DNA of 64,000 nt from an uncultured Prevotellaceae bacterium. GTDB taxonomy: Bacteria > Bacteroidota > Bacteroidia > Bacteroidales > Muribaculaceae. Both the position numbers and the translations under genes were made by a program. The notes beneath the pieces were generated by a model. The model was given only the letters and a program-made list of their open reading frames with translations. It searched no databases and had not been told where the DNA came from. Of this stretch, positions 46,441 to 56,086 are shown one piece after another. The DNA lies in assembly GCA_900317835.1 (NCBI GenBank), contig ONIL01000022.1, positions 1 through 64,000 of the forward strand, in the 5' to 3' direction. Position 1 is the stretch's first letter. Each line of letters opens with the position of its first letter.

Positions 46441-46599
46441 ATGCACAAAACGACTACTTCGACTAACAAAGAAAATGACGTGATGACTGCAATTAAAGGC
46501 CCGAAGAAGGCAACCCTCGAGTTCTTGAGACAATTTGCCCGGGTTTACCAGTACAACGCCGAGTTGCCGAGAGGATTAGAGTCGATTATTGTCAATTGA
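46441..46599 (+). CDS. Conserved-looking small protein (52 aa)
   Basis: Short frame beginning MHKTTTSTNKENDVMTAIKG, then a helical segment TLEFLRQFARVYQYN and the end LPRGLESIIVN. Similar short proteins with a (F/L)(L/I)(K/R)QFAR core and a terminal L..I(I/V)(L/V)N occur in Bacteroidales genomes as I recall; the function is unknown. A terminator hairpin lies 29 bases downstream. An internal ATG (46483) would give MTAIKGPKK and is an alternative start. Confidence 0.6.
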   Translation: MHKTTTSTNKENDVMTAIKGPKKATLEFLRQFARVYQYNAELPRGLESIIVN

Positions 46600-46627
46600 G
46601 ACAATTCGCCCCTCTCCAAGGAAAAAA

Positions 46628-46659
46628 GAAACCTTCCCCATGTGATGCGGGAAGGTTTC
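46628..46659. terminator. Terminator hairpin after the small protein gene
   Basis: GAAACCTTCCC (46628-46638) and GGGAAGGTTTC (46649-46659) form a perfect 11-bp stem with a 10-nt loop. An A6 tract precedes it, so the better U tract is on the minus strand; on plus GCCTTATTC follows. Confidence 0.6.
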
Positions 46660-46710
46660 GCCTTATTCGGTGAAATGAGCGTTCGTTTTTTTCATCAGTC
46701 GCCTGTGGTT

Positions 46711-46741
46711 TTGTCCATGTCGTGATAAAAGTGTATATTTG
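46711..46741 (+). promoter_or_regulatory. Promoter of cdsA
   Basis: TTG (46711-46713; TTTTG when extended), 20-nt spacer, TATATTTG (46734-46741). The start near 46748 excludes the upstream TTG at 46739 as initiation codon. Confidence 0.7.
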
Positions 46742-46762
46742 CACCAAATATCGATATCCATC

Positions 46763-47611
46763 ATGATGAATCTGATTAAACGCATCCTCTCGGGTGCCAT
46801 CTACATAGCGCTGATTGTGGGAGCGATCCTGTTGCTGGATAATTCCCCAGTGATGTATCTGCTGGTGTTCCCGTTGCTGATTGTGTTGGGCATCAGTGAG
46901 ATGGTGACAATGGCTAAGGATGATGCGACGCAATCCTGGCTGGTAAACATTATTGACATGCTGGGTGGAGCGGGGCTGTTTGTGGCGTTCTACATGCACT
47001 ACGAGGGCGAGACGATGCAATCGCGTGCCCTGTGGCTGCTGCCCATCGCGTTCTACCTGCTGCTGCGCACCATTGTGCAACTGTACCGCCCGCAGCAGAA
47101 TGCCGTTCACAGCCTCGAGCGCTCTTTCTTCTCGCTGGGCTATGTGGCATTGCCCGTCGCATTGCTCAACTGCATCATGAGTATTACAGCACCACGGCTG
47201 CTGCTGGGGATGTTCATCTTCATTTGGCTCTATGACACGGGTGCCTACTGTGTGGGCATGCTGTTGGGCCGCCACCGCCTGTTTGAGCGGATCTCTCCCA
47301 AGAAATCGTGGGAAGGCGTCATCGGTGGAGTGGCGGTGTGCATTGCCGGGGCCTATATTACCCACTACTGGTTTGACGAGTTCTTCCAGGTTCCCGACTT
47401 GACGACATGGGTCGGCTTGAGTGTGGTCGTTGCGGTGTTTGCCACATTTGGCGACCTCGTGGAATCACTCATCAAGCGCACAGTCGGGGTGAAGGATTCG
47501 GGCAATATCCTGCCTGGGCATGGTGGTATCCTTGACCGTATCGACAGCCTGCTGCTGGTGGCTCCCGCCGTGCTGATTTATCTACTTCTCATTGTTCCGA
47601 ATATCGATTGA
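46763..47611 (+). CDS. cdsA: Phosphatidate cytidylyltransferase
   Basis: Integral membrane enzyme of 282 residues making CDP-diacylglycerol from phosphatidic acid and CTP, the branch point of phospholipid synthesis. It has about eight helices. The CdsA signature is near the C-terminus: SLIKRTVGVKDSG followed by LPGHGGILDRIDS, with its metal-binding Asp residues. The start is ATG 46763 (ATG 46766 equally possible), placed about 15 nt after the predicted transcription start. Psd or pgsA are not adjacent; an MltF-like gene follows 5 bases later. Confidence 0.95.
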   Translation: MMNLIKRILSGAIYIALIVGAILLLDNSPVMYLLVFPLLIVLGISEMVTMAKDDATQSWLVNIIDMLGGAGLFVAFYMHYEGETMQSRALWLLPIAFYLLLRTIVQLYRPQQNAVHSLERSFFSLGYVALPVALLNCIMSITAPRLLLGMFIFIWLYDTGAYCVGMLLGRHRLFERISPKKSWEGVIGGVAVCIAGAYITHYWFDEFFQVPDLTTWVGLSVVVAVFATFGDLVESLIKRTVGVKDSGNILPGHGGILDRIDSLLLVAPAVLIYLLLIVPNID

Positions 47612-47616
47612 TAGCC

Positions 47617-49008
47617 ATGAGTCATCTGCGTGGCATTATCCCTACCTTGCTGCTGGCTTGGCTGCTGGTGGCTGTGATGGCATGTCAGGGGCGCGGTGGT
47701 GATGCAGTGGCCGAGGTGCACCACTTGCCCGACACGCTCAATGTGGGCACGCTGTATAGCCCCACGGGCTTCTTCATTCTCAAGGGGGACACGATGGGCT
47801 ATGACTATGACCGCATCTGTGACTTTGCGCGTTCCCACGGCATCGCCCTTCGCTTCAAGGTGGCGCGCAGCATGGACGACATGCTGAAGATGCTCAATAA
47901 AAAGCAGGTTGACATGCTTGCATGTGAGATTCCCGTCACTGCCGAGTACAAGTCCCGCGTGTTGCATTGTGGGGCCATCAACGAGACCTATCAGGTGCTG
48001 GTGCAGCACAGTGGCCAGGGCATGATCTATGACGTGACTCAACTGATTGGCCGCGAAGTGTATGTTGAGAAGGGCTCCAAATATGAGTCCCGATTGCGCA
48101 ACCTCGATAACGAGGTGGGCGGTGGCATCATCATCCATGCCGTTGAAGGCGAGCAGGCCCTTCCCACCGAACTGATTCAGCGGGTCTCGCGTCATGAGAT
48201 TGATTTCACAATCGTGGACAGTGACATTGCCCAGATGAATCTGGCCTACTATGACAGCATCAACATCGGCTTGAGGGTCGGCTTTGTGCAACGATCGTCA
48301 TGGGCTGTTGCCAAGCGCGACCAATGGTTGGCCGACAGCATTGACTTGTGGGCGGCAAGTGTCAATGCCCAGGAATATTCCAAGCAGGTCTTGAAGCACT
48401 ATTTTGAGATTAATCGTGGACCCAAACCCGATTCAATCAAGGTGGATACTCCGTTGGTCACTCCAGCAGGAGCCATTTCACCCTTTGACCAAGTGTTCAA
48501 GAAGTATGCCCAAGAGATTGGGTGGGATTGGCGCCTGTTGGCGGCAATCGCCTATTCCGAGTCAGGGTTTAACCCCAATGCGACATCATGGATGGGAGCC
48601 CGTGGCCTCATGCAGGTCATGCCCAAGACGGCACGATCGTTTGGTGTCAAGGAGGAAGATTTGGGAAATCCCGAGGTGAGCATCCGCCTGGCGTCCAAGA
48701 TTCTCAAGGAGCTGGACGGCATCATGCGCAGTCGCACGAGTGCCGGGGACCGCATCAAGTATGTCCTGGCCTCCTACAATGCGGGATCAGGACATGTGAC
48801 CGACGCTATTGCCCTGGCACGCAAGCATGAGCTGAATCCGCGCGTGTGGGACGAGAATGTGGAGCAGGCCATGCTGTGGAAGATGGATCCCGAGTACTAC
48901 AACGACTCGGTGTGCTCCAACGGCTATTGCCGTGGCACCGAGCCGGTCGAGTATGTGGTCAAGGTGCTCACCCGGTATGACTACTACAAGAAGAATTTCA
49001 AGAAATAA
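47617..49008 (+). CDS. MltF-like membrane-bound lytic transglycosylase
   Basis: Lipoprotein of 463 residues with signal peptide and lipobox Cys23 (VMAC). Residues about 40-265 form a periplasmic binding-protein type 3 domain. Residues about 285-440 form a goose-lysozyme-like SLT domain with catalytic Glu315 in AYSESGFNP, then GLMQVMPKTARSFGV and LASYNAGSGHV. It should cleave peptidoglycan to 1,6-anhydro products. The ATG at 47617 is used, not the TTG at 47608 that overlaps cdsA. Cotranscription with cdsA links envelope lipid and wall turnover. Confidence 0.92.
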   Translation: MSHLRGIIPTLLLAWLLVAVMACQGRGGDAVAEVHHLPDTLNVGTLYSPTGFFILKGDTMGYDYDRICDFARSHGIALRFKVARSMDDMLKMLNKKQVDMLACEIPVTAEYKSRVLHCGAINETYQVLVQHSGQGMIYDVTQLIGREVYVEKGSKYESRLRNLDNEVGGGIIIHAVEGEQALPTELIQRVSRHEIDFTIVDSDIAQMNLAYYDSINIGLRVGFVQRSSWAVAKRDQWLADSIDLWAASVNAQEYSKQVLKHYFEINRGPKPDSIKVDTPLVTPAGAISPFDQVFKKYAQEIGWDWRLLAAIAYSESGFNPNATSWMGARGLMQVMPKTARSFGVKEEDLGNPEVSIRLASKILKELDGIMRSRTSAGDRIKYVLASYNAGSGHVTDAIALARKHELNPRVWDENVEQAMLWKMDPEYYNDSVCSNGYCRGTEPVEYVVKVLTRYDYYKKNFKK

Positions 49009-49036
49009 CAATATCTATAACTAAGAGACGATACTT

Positions 49037-49588
49037 ATGAGAAAGAAACAGTTAATTGTGGCTACTGTGGTAGCTCTGTCAGCATCAATGATGATGCAGT
49101 CATGCATTGGTAGTTTCGCATTGTTCAACAAGGTGAAGAATTGGAACGAGCATGTGGGTGACAAATTTGTGAACGAGATCGTGTTTGTGGCCATGTGGAT
49201 TTTGCCGGTTTATGAGTTGTGCTTCACTGCCGATTTATTGATCCTCAACTCTATCGAGTTCTGGTCAGGCACCAATCCCGCCATGGCCGAGACCAAGGTC
49301 ATCGATGGCAAGGATGCCCAGTATCTCGTGGCCAGCAACGAGAATGGCTATGTGATCACTAACATGAAGACCAAGCAGGTGACCCGCTTCAACTTTGATG
49401 CTCGTGACAACTCGTGGTCGCTCGAGAACAACGGCCAGGAGGTGAAGCTGTTCACCTTTGTTGATGACACACATGTCGACGTCATCACCCGTGACGGCAG
49501 CTACACCCGTGTGGAACTGTCACAGCCCGGTGTGCTTGCCTATCAGCAACTGGTGGGCATCGGCGGCACAGCCTTTGCCCTGCGTTAA
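49037..49588 (+). CDS. DUF3332 family lipoprotein
   Basis: A 183-residue protein with a lipoprotein-type leader (QSC, Cys23) followed by GSFALFNKVKNWNEHVGDKFVNE, one hydrophobic helix (FVAMWILPVYELCFTADLLIL) and a C-terminal beta domain. This layout matches DUF3332, a family of unknown function common in Bacteroidetes. It is third in the cdsA-mltF operon, with 28 bases between genes. Confidence 0.82.
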   Translation: MRKKQLIVATVVALSASMMMQSCIGSFALFNKVKNWNEHVGDKFVNEIVFVAMWILPVYELCFTADLLILNSIEFWSGTNPAMAETKVIDGKDAQYLVASNENGYVITNMKTKQVTRFNFDARDNSWSLENNGQEVKLFTFVDDTHVDVITRDGSYTRVELSQPGVLAYQQLVGIGGTAFALR

Positions 49589-49618
49589 GGTAAAAGCCTG
49601 AAATGACTGATAAAAAGG

Positions 49619-49646
49619 GATGGGACCGCATTCAAGCGGCCCCATC
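49619..49646. terminator. Bidirectional terminator between convergent genes
   Basis: GATGGGACCGC (49619-49629) and GCGGCCCCATC (49636-49646) pair with one mismatch around ATTCAA. ATTTTTAC follows on plus and an A5 tract precedes, giving U tracts on both strands. Confidence 0.75.
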
Positions 49647-49676
49647 ATTTTTACAAATTGCTGTGTACAATGCTGA

Positions 49677-51305
49677 TTATCTCACGACCTTGATGGTTGC
49701 GCAAGATCCGTCACTGTAGTTGACGTGTTGCAGGAACAAGCCTGTGGAGGGAGCCGAAGGCAGTTCACGGCCCGTGAGGTCATAGTAGTGGATGTCAGTA
49801 ATCTGTTTGCCTGCGGCAACTTCATTAATTCCCGAAGGCTCAATCGGGTTATTGACATAAGCGATTTCTGAACGGTTCACTTCACCGCCAGCGGTATAGA
49901 AGCTCTGTACACCCACGGCAGCAAAATCGGTGGTGTAGATATAAACCGTGTGGCGGCCATTACTCATGTAGATATCAAAGTTGATGTTGTCCTCAAACTT
50001 ATAGGGGATATCGGTCATTGCGTCCGACAGGCCGATATAGGTCTCGGGGTTGAAGGTGAACACTTGGTCATCCAGGAGGATGTTGTAATACAGCTTGTTC
50101 TCATTAAGTTTGTTGCCGTCAACATCTACAGTGGGAATAGTGAAGTGCAGCACAACCCAACCCGCATTCTGATTAACGGTGATGTCGCCATCGGTGAAGA
50201 TGGGCGTTGCAGGTGTGGCGGGGAACTCGTCAAACGCAACGAGGCCGGGAGCCACATAGTCGCTGATGATTGAGAGCGTGCTGGGACCCACATTGGTTAT
50301 CAACGAGGCAGGCCACTCGGCAACGATGTTGCGTGCCTCCTCATCAACATTGAAGACAATCTCGTCGTTGAGGTTATAGTTGAACACAGGGGAGCCGTAG
50401 GTCTCGGTGTCGACAAAGGCGTCACCAGTGAGCACATAGATGTGGCCGTTGTAGTAAGCGTCAACACCCAGATATTGGCGGGTGGGGAAGGTTGCCTTGC
50501 CGTCAACGAGGGTTCCCTTGATGAATGAGGTCGGGTTATTGTTGTTGAGGTTGCCCATGTAGATATCCTCGCCATCGATAACCACGTTAACAATGCGATC
50601 CTTGGTCATGGTGAGATCGTCGGGGTTCGACAGATAGGTCATCGTGTAGCTCTGGATATAATACATGTCGTCAGTCAGTTCGATAGGCTCATCGGTTTGA
50701 GGAGCATACACGATGTGCTGGTCGGCCATGTAGAACCAATCGGCCGTGGCGTCACACAAGCCAATGAACTTGTCGCCCAGCTGGGTGAGAACACCGTCCT
50801 GCCACGTGAATTCGATTTCGCCCTCTTCTTCAACTACAGGCATGCCCTCTTCCTCATCGTAGTGCATGCTGTAGGCATAATAGGGATCTCCGTAGTCGAG
50901 AATGTAGAGTTGAGGCAGCTTCACGACAAACTTGCCGTCACCTGCCGGTTCAGCCTTGATCCAGGGCAGGATAGAAAACCAGATGTAGCCCTGTGAGATG
51001 GGATTGTAGATGTATAGGTTTCCATCGGTGCCCTCTACTACCTTGCCGATGCCGCCATCCACATCCTGGATGTAGATGTCACCCCATCCTAGACCATAGG
51101 CAAACGACGAGGCATACATATTGTCATGAAGAATGCCCTCGGGGACATCCATGATGGGCTCTTCTTCGGCTCTAAGCTGAGAGGCGGCAGGTGCCTTGAA
51201 ATGCGAGAGCCTCATGACTGATTTGGGCGAGCGGTGCTGTGCTATGGCAAGGGTGGGCACGAACAGTGCTGCGATAAGTGTAATCAGAGTAATTGTACGT
51301 TTCAT
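49677..51305 (-). CDS. Secreted multi-domain protein with T9SS-like C-terminal strand pattern
   Basis: A 542-residue exported protein with signal peptide MKRTITLITLIAALFVPTLAIAQ. The middle is beta-rich, with acidic patches. Its last 75 residues contain ITDIHYYDLTGRELP followed by TGLFLQHVNYSDG and CATIKVVR, resembling the type IX secretion C-terminal sorting domain (a variant of the pattern YxxxGR...GxYxV...G...KxxV). No enzyme motif is recognised. It has its own promoter upstream and shares a terminator with DUF3332. Surface attachment is inferred from that tail. Confidence 0.75.
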   Translation of the reverse strand: MKRTITLITLIAALFVPTLAIAQHRSPKSVMRLSHFKAPAASQLRAEEEPIMDVPEGILHDNMYASSFAYGLGWGDIYIQDVDGGIGKVVEGTDGNLYIYNPISQGYIWFSILPWIKAEPAGDGKFVVKLPQLYILDYGDPYYAYSMHYDEEEGMPVVEEEGEIEFTWQDGVLTQLGDKFIGLCDATADWFYMADQHIVYAPQTDEPIELTDDMYYIQSYTMTYLSNPDDLTMTKDRIVNVVIDGEDIYMGNLNNNNPTSFIKGTLVDGKATFPTRQYLGVDAYYNGHIYVLTGDAFVDTETYGSPVFNYNLNDEIVFNVDEEARNIVAEWPASLITNVGPSTLSIISDYVAPGLVAFDEFPATPATPIFTDGDITVNQNAGWVVLHFTIPTVDVDGNKLNENKLYYNILLDDQVFTFNPETYIGLSDAMTDIPYKFEDNINFDIYMSNGRHTVYIYTTDFAAVGVQSFYTAGGEVNRSEIAYVNNPIEPSGINEVAAGKQITDIHYYDLTGRELPSAPSTGLFLQHVNYSDGSCATIKVVR

Positions 51306-51367
51306 AAAATGATCATTTTAAAAGGTTGAACATATGATGAATTAAAGAATGAATGGTTATTTACCTG

Positions 51368-51398
51368 CAAATATATGTAAAACATAATTGAATAGCAA
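51368..51398 (-). promoter_or_regulatory. Promoter of the 542-aa secreted protein gene
   Basis: TTG (51398-51396), 20-nt spacer, TATATTTG (51375-51368) on the minus strand; leader of about 55 nt. Confidence 0.6.
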
Positions 51399-51462
51399 TA
51401 ATCAAAGCAATTTTCTGATCTGACTATCTTGTGCAGTTTGAGGCTTGTCACCACTAGTATGG

Positions 51463-52395
51463 CTATTTGAAGAACTTGCTGTGGCGCATGAACAGGTAGC
51501 AGCATGCCATCAGCACCACCGATACGGCGATAGCGAATGGGAATCCGTATGGCCAGTTTTCCATGCCGTTGGGCACGTTCATGCCATAGTAGCCGGCGAT
51601 TACGGTGGGCACCATCAGCAGGATGGTGACGATGGTCAACGTCTTCATGATGCGGTTCAGGTTGTTACCGATAACCGACGAGTAGGTTTCCTGCTGCTGT
51701 TCAAGGATGTTGCTGTAGATGCTGGCGGTGTCAAGGGCCTGTTGCATCTCGATTTCCACATCTTCAAGCAAGTCCTCGTCGTGGGGCAGGCTGCGCAGGC
51801 GCATCTTCAGGCGAGCCATCACGGTGGCATTGCCCTTGAGCGACGTGATGAAGTAGATTAGGAACTTGCCCAGGCCCATCATCCGCAGCAGTTCGTCATT
51901 GTCCATCTTTTTCTCAATGCGTTCCTCGGCGGCATTCAACATGGTGTTCATCTGCTTGAGGTACTTGAGATACCATACCGAGGTGGAGAGCAGCAATGTC
52001 AACAGCAGGTCATAGCCTTTGGTCGCGTTCAAGCGACGGCGCCTGCTCCAGGTGATGAAGTCGTCAAGCACCTCGTTGTCATAGAAGCTGACTGTAATGA
52101 ACACGTCATCGCGGATAAGGACAACGAGCGGGGTTGTCGTGAACTGGGTTTCGCCATCCTCGTCGATGTGCTTGCGGGGCACGCGAATGAATACAAGCAT
52201 CCAGTTGTCCTCATGATCGACACGCGGACGCTCCTCGATGTCTTGGGCATCGTGGATGAAGTCCAGCGGAATAGCGAAGCGTTCCCTCAGTAGCGACAAC
52301 TCTTCAGCCGTTGGATTGGTGACTTTGATCCAACATCCCGACTTCCACTGGTTTATCTCGTTGAAGCCCTCCTTGCATTTCCAATAACTGATCAT
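51463..52395 (-). CDS. CorA-family divalent cation transporter
   Basis: Magnesium/cobalt transporter of 310 residues. A large N-terminal cytoplasmic domain is followed by two C-terminal helices (about 250-272 and 285-305), with the selectivity motif YYGMN between them. The start ATG is preceded by a strong Shine-Dalgarno stretch GAGGAGGG, unusual among its neighbours. A TATCTTTG box lies at 52430-52423, flanked by an ATGCA-N7-TGCAT inverted repeat. Confidence 0.92.
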   Translation of the reverse strand: MISYWKCKEGFNEINQWKSGCWIKVTNPTAEELSLLRERFAIPLDFIHDAQDIEERPRVDHEDNWMLVFIRVPRKHIDEDGETQFTTTPLVVLIRDDVFITVSFYDNEVLDDFITWSRRRRLNATKGYDLLLTLLLSTSVWYLKYLKQMNTMLNAAEERIEKKMDNDELLRMMGLGKFLIYFITSLKGNATVMARLKMRLRSLPHDEDLLEDVEIEMQQALDTASIYSNILEQQQETYSSVIGNNLNRIMKTLTIVTILLMVPTVIAGYYGMNVPNGMENWPYGFPFAIAVSVVLMACCYLFMRHSKFFK

Positions 52396-52515
52396 AACCT
52401 GGTCCCTCCTCGTTTAATCATGCAAAGATAATGCATTTCCTTAAAAATAGCATTCTTGAATGAGAAAAGTATCACTGCTACATCATCACAGGCTAGCAGC
52501 CCATGAAAAGAAATA

Positions 52516-52544
52516 AGGGCTGCGGCAACTGGTGCTGCAGCCCT
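52516..52544 (-). terminator. Terminator of the citrate operon
   Basis: AGGGCTGCGGC (52516-52526) and GCTGCAGCCCT (52534-52544) pair over 11 bp with one G-U; TATTTCTTTTC follows on the minus strand. It is 31 bases beyond the icd stop. Confidence 0.8.
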
Positions 52545-52575
52545 CGTTAGGGTTTCTTGAAAAACGTCCTGGGAA

Positions 52576-53746
52576 TTAGCCGAGGCGCTTCTCGAGGTTG
52601 GTGCGGATGGTCTTGATGAACTCAGCGCTGTTGACAGCCTTAGCCTCAACGCCTTCCATCAGGTTCACGAGGTCCTTGGTAACGATACCCGAGTTGAGGG
52701 TGTCGAAGCAAGCAGCCTCGAGCTGGTCACCAAAGTTCATGAGGTCCTTCAAACCGTCCTTCTCACCGCGCTTGCGCAGGGCACCGCTCCAAGCGAAGAT
52801 GGTTGCCATGGGGTTGGTGGAAGTCTCCTCGCCCTCAAGATACTTGTAGTAGTGGCGGGTTACGGTACCGTGGGCAGCCTCATACTCGTAGTTGCCGTCG
52901 GGGCTAACGAGCACGCTGGTCATCATAGCCAGTGAACCGAAGGCGGTGCTGACCATGTCGCTCATCACGTCGCCGTCGTAGTTCTTGCAGGCCCAGATGT
53001 AACCACCCTTGCTGCGAATCACGCGAGCAACGGCGTCGTCGATCAGAGTGTAGAAGTACTCCAGACCCAACTTCTCGAACTCAGCCTTGTAGTTCTGCTC
53101 GTAAACCTCCTCAAAGATGATGCGGAATTGAGCGTCATACTTCTTGCTGATGGTGTCCTTGGTCGAGAACCACAGATCCTGCTTGGTGTCGATAGCATAC
53201 TTGAAGCAGCTGTGGGCAAACGAGCGGATGGACTTGTCGAGGTTGTGCATACCCTGGAGGACGCCTTCGCCCTTGAACTCGTGGATTACCACTTCCTCGT
53301 GCTTGCCGCTAACGCCGTCAAAGACGAGCTTAGCAACACCGGGCTCGTCGGCACGCAGCTCAACACTCTTGTAAACGTCGCCATAAGCATGACGAGCGAT
53401 GGTGATGGGCTTCTCCCAGTTCTTTACAACGGGGTGGATGCTCGGGATGGTGATGGGAGCGCGGAATACGGTACCGTCGAGGATTGAACGGATGGTGCCG
53501 TTGGGGCTCTTCCACATCTCGTGCAGCTTGTACTCGTCCATGCGTTTCAGGTTGGGGGTGATGGTAGCGCACTTCACGCCAACACCATACTTCTTGCAAG
53601 CCTCAGCAGCCTCGATGGTGATCTTGTCACCAGTCTCGTCGCGCTTTACAAGACCCAGGTCGTAGTACTCACTCTTGACACAGGATGCGGGTCATCTCGT
53701 CACCGTCCATCTCCACGATGGGAGTGGTCATTTTAATTTTTTCCAT
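52576..53746 (-). pseudogene. icd: NADP-type isocitrate dehydrogenase gene with internal deletion
   Basis: The ATG at 53746 opens normally with MEKIKMTTPIVEMDGDEMTRIL, then hits a stop after three more codons. A second frame immediately resumes with VKSEYYDLGLVKRDETGDK and continues to the natural end. The family places about 14 residues (a W.MIKDKL...Y.D-like helix) between these parts, so about 41 nt are missing at about 53680. The rest is a good eukaryotic-type IDH: WKSPNGTIR, GRHAYGD-like ARHAYGDVY, IWACKNYDGDVMSD and AAHGTVTRHYYKY. The remaining 333-residue frame lacks the N-terminal part of the active site and could not be functional alone. Confidence 0.88.
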
Positions 53747-53806
53747 TCTGATTGATTAAAACAGTTTCGTTTATAAATTTGATTGATAAAAGTTATTGTC
53801 GTTATA

Positions 53807-56053
53807 TTACTTCTTCTGCGAAGCATAGAAGTTCATCAGGCAGCCCTCAGCGAGGATAGTGCGCTCGTCGGGGGTCAGGTTCTGGAAGAACAAGTGCAGG
53901 TCATGTACGCCGTCGGCAGCGATAACCTTAGCATCAATCTCCTCCTTGCCATTGATGATGGCCTCACGGATACCGGGAACGAATACCATGTCACCGGGGT
54001 TGTAGTTGAACTCAACATCGGGAGCGATGGTGAAGGGAACGATACCCCAGTTGATGCAGTTGCTGCGATAGCGCTTGGTTGCATACTCGTAGCAGATGTT
54101 GGCGTCACCACCGAGCACCTTCTGGCAGGAAGCGGCCTGCTCGCGAGCGGAACCGTCACCGGGCTTGTGTGCGAATACGCAAGAACCAAATGAGGTGTTC
54201 TCGGGCTTTGCACCTACCTTAGCGAGAGCGTCGAGCACGTTCTGCGGGCACTTGCCGTCGCGGCGCTGGTGATCCTGTTCCTGGATGCGCTTGCTCAGGC
54301 CAACGTACTCAGGCACGCGGCGTGACAGGGCGAACTCAGAGAGCTTCAGCGGGTTGGAGCGGTAGCTCGAGGTCTCACCGCTGGGGATCAACTCGTCGGT
54401 AGTGGTTACGCTGTCGTGGATAACGGCTGCCAATTCGAGCAGCATGTTGTCCTCCATGCGATACATCTTGGGCCAGTCCTTGATGTTGGGACCGTAACGC
54501 AGCTCAACGTCAGCCTCAGCCTTGTCATAGCCGTAGTAAACGCGGCGCTCATAGATCTTAGCGTCGTACTCGTAGGGCTTGTGATCGTCGGTGTAGTCAA
54601 CGTCGGTAGCAGCGGTGATGATGCCGCCGTTAGCTGCGGTAGCAGCGATGGAGCGGGCATCCATCAGGGCAACCAGCGAAATCTGACCCTGACCGGGCTT
54701 GGAACCCTCGCGGTTGGGGAAGTTACGGGTAGTGTGGCGGATGGACAGACCATTGTTGCTGGGAACGTCACCGGCACCGAAGCACGGACCGCAGAAGGCG
54801 GGCTTGATGATCACACCAGTCTCGAGCAGCTCCTCAACGATGCGCTGACGAACAGCTGCCATGTAAACGGGAACTGACTGGGGATAGGCGCTCATGGTGA
54901 AGTAGTCGTTACCGATGCTGGTGCCGCGCATGATGGAAGCGGCAGCACTCAAGTTGTCATAGGTACCGCCCGAGCAACCAGCGATGATACCCTGGTCGGC
55001 TTGTACCTTGCCGTCCTTCATCACCTTGTCAACGAGGTCGCACTGTACCTTGTCGCCAAAGCGCTTCTTGGTGTCTTCCTCGACCTGACGCAGAATCTCG
55101 ACGGGATTGGCCTGCAGTTCGTGGATTGTGAAAGCGTTGCTGGGGTGGTAGGGCAGAGCGATCATACATTCCTGAGTGCTCAGGTCGATCTTGATCATGC
55201 TGTCATAGTAAGCCACCTCACCGGGTTGCAGCACCTTGAAGTCCTCAGGACGCTTGTGAATCTCGTAGTGGTGCTTCACCTCGTCATCGGTAACCCAGAT
55301 TGAACTCAAGCAGGTGGTCTCGGTGGTCATGATGTCGATACCATTACGGAAGTCGATGGGCAGGTTCTTCACGCCGGGGCCAGCGAACTCGAGCACCTTG
55401 TTCTTTACAAAGCCGCTCTCGAAGGTAGCCTTAACGAGCGAGATAGCAACATCGTGGGGACCAACACCCTTCTTGGGTGCGCCTTCCAACCATACCAGGA
55501 CAACCTCGGGAGCGTTGATGTCCCAAGTGTTGCGCAGCAGCTGTTTAACGAGCTCACCACCGCCTTCGCCGACACCCATGTTACCGAGCGAACCGTAGCG
55601 GGTGTGGCTATCGCTACCCAGGATCATGTTACCGCACTTCACCATTGCCTCGCGGGCGAACTGGTGGATAACGGCCTGGTTGGCGGGAACGTAGATTCCG
55701 CCGTACTTCTTGGCTGCCGACAGACCGAACACGTGGTCATCCTCGTTGATGGTGCCGCCGACGGCGCACAGCGAGTTGTGGCAGTTGGTCATTGCGTAAG
55801 GCAGGGGGAATTTCTCGAGACCACTGGCGCGGGCGGTTTGGATAATGCCCACGTAGGTGATGTCGTGCGACATCATCGCGTCAAAGCGGATGCGCATCTT
55901 TTTACCCTTGCTGCCGTCTACGTCGTGACTGCGCAGGATGCCGTAGGTGATGGTGTTCTCACGAGCCTCGTCAGGCGTGGGAAGACCAGTTGCATCAGTG
56001 CGAATTTCGTTACCGTTGATTAAGTAAACTCCTTGTTTGATTAATTCTACCAT
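53807..56053 (-). CDS. Aconitate hydratase
   Basis: Aconitase of 748 residues interconverting citrate and isocitrate via a 4Fe-4S cluster. Cluster ligands are Cys in IIAGCSGGTYDN and the pair in KPAFCGPCFGAGD. Substrate loops GSDSHTRYGSLG and SFGSCVFAH, and the C-terminal swivel domain (RYRSNCINWG), are present. The length and arrangement fit the aconitase form common in Bacteroidetes. It lies between citCG and icd (60 bases), in the same operon. Confidence 0.93.
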   Translation of the reverse strand: MVELIKQGVYLINGNEIRTDATGLPTPDEARENTITYGILRSHDVDGSKGKKMRIRFDAMMSHDITYVGIIQTARASGLEKFPLPYAMTNCHNSLCAVGGTINEDDHVFGLSAAKKYGGIYVPANQAVIHQFAREAMVKCGNMILGSDSHTRYGSLGNMGVGEGGGELVKQLLRNTWDINAPEVVLVWLEGAPKKGVGPHDVAISLVKATFESGFVKNKVLEFAGPGVKNLPIDFRNGIDIMTTETTCLSSIWVTDDEVKHHYEIHKRPEDFKVLQPGEVAYYDSMIKIDLSTQECMIALPYHPSNAFTIHELQANPVEILRQVEEDTKKRFGDKVQCDLVDKVMKDGKVQADQGIIAGCSGGTYDNLSAAASIMRGTSIGNDYFTMSAYPQSVPVYMAAVRQRIVEELLETGVIIKPAFCGPCFGAGDVPSNNGLSIRHTTRNFPNREGSKPGQGQISLVALMDARSIAATAANGGIITAATDVDYTDDHKPYEYDAKIYERRVYYGYDKAEADVELRYGPNIKDWPKMYRMEDNMLLELAAVIHDSVTTTDELIPSGETSSYRSNPLKLSEFALSRRVPEYVGLSKRIQEQDHQRRDGKCPQNVLDALAKVGAKPENTSFGSCVFAHKPGDGSAREQAASCQKVLGGDANICYEYATKRYRSNCINWGIVPFTIAPDVEFNYNPGDMVFVPGIREAIINGKEEIDAKVIAADGVHDLHLFFQNLTPDERTILAEGCLMNFYASQKK

Positions 56054-56086
56054 GATAAAATTTTGATGTTAATTGATATAGGGTTA

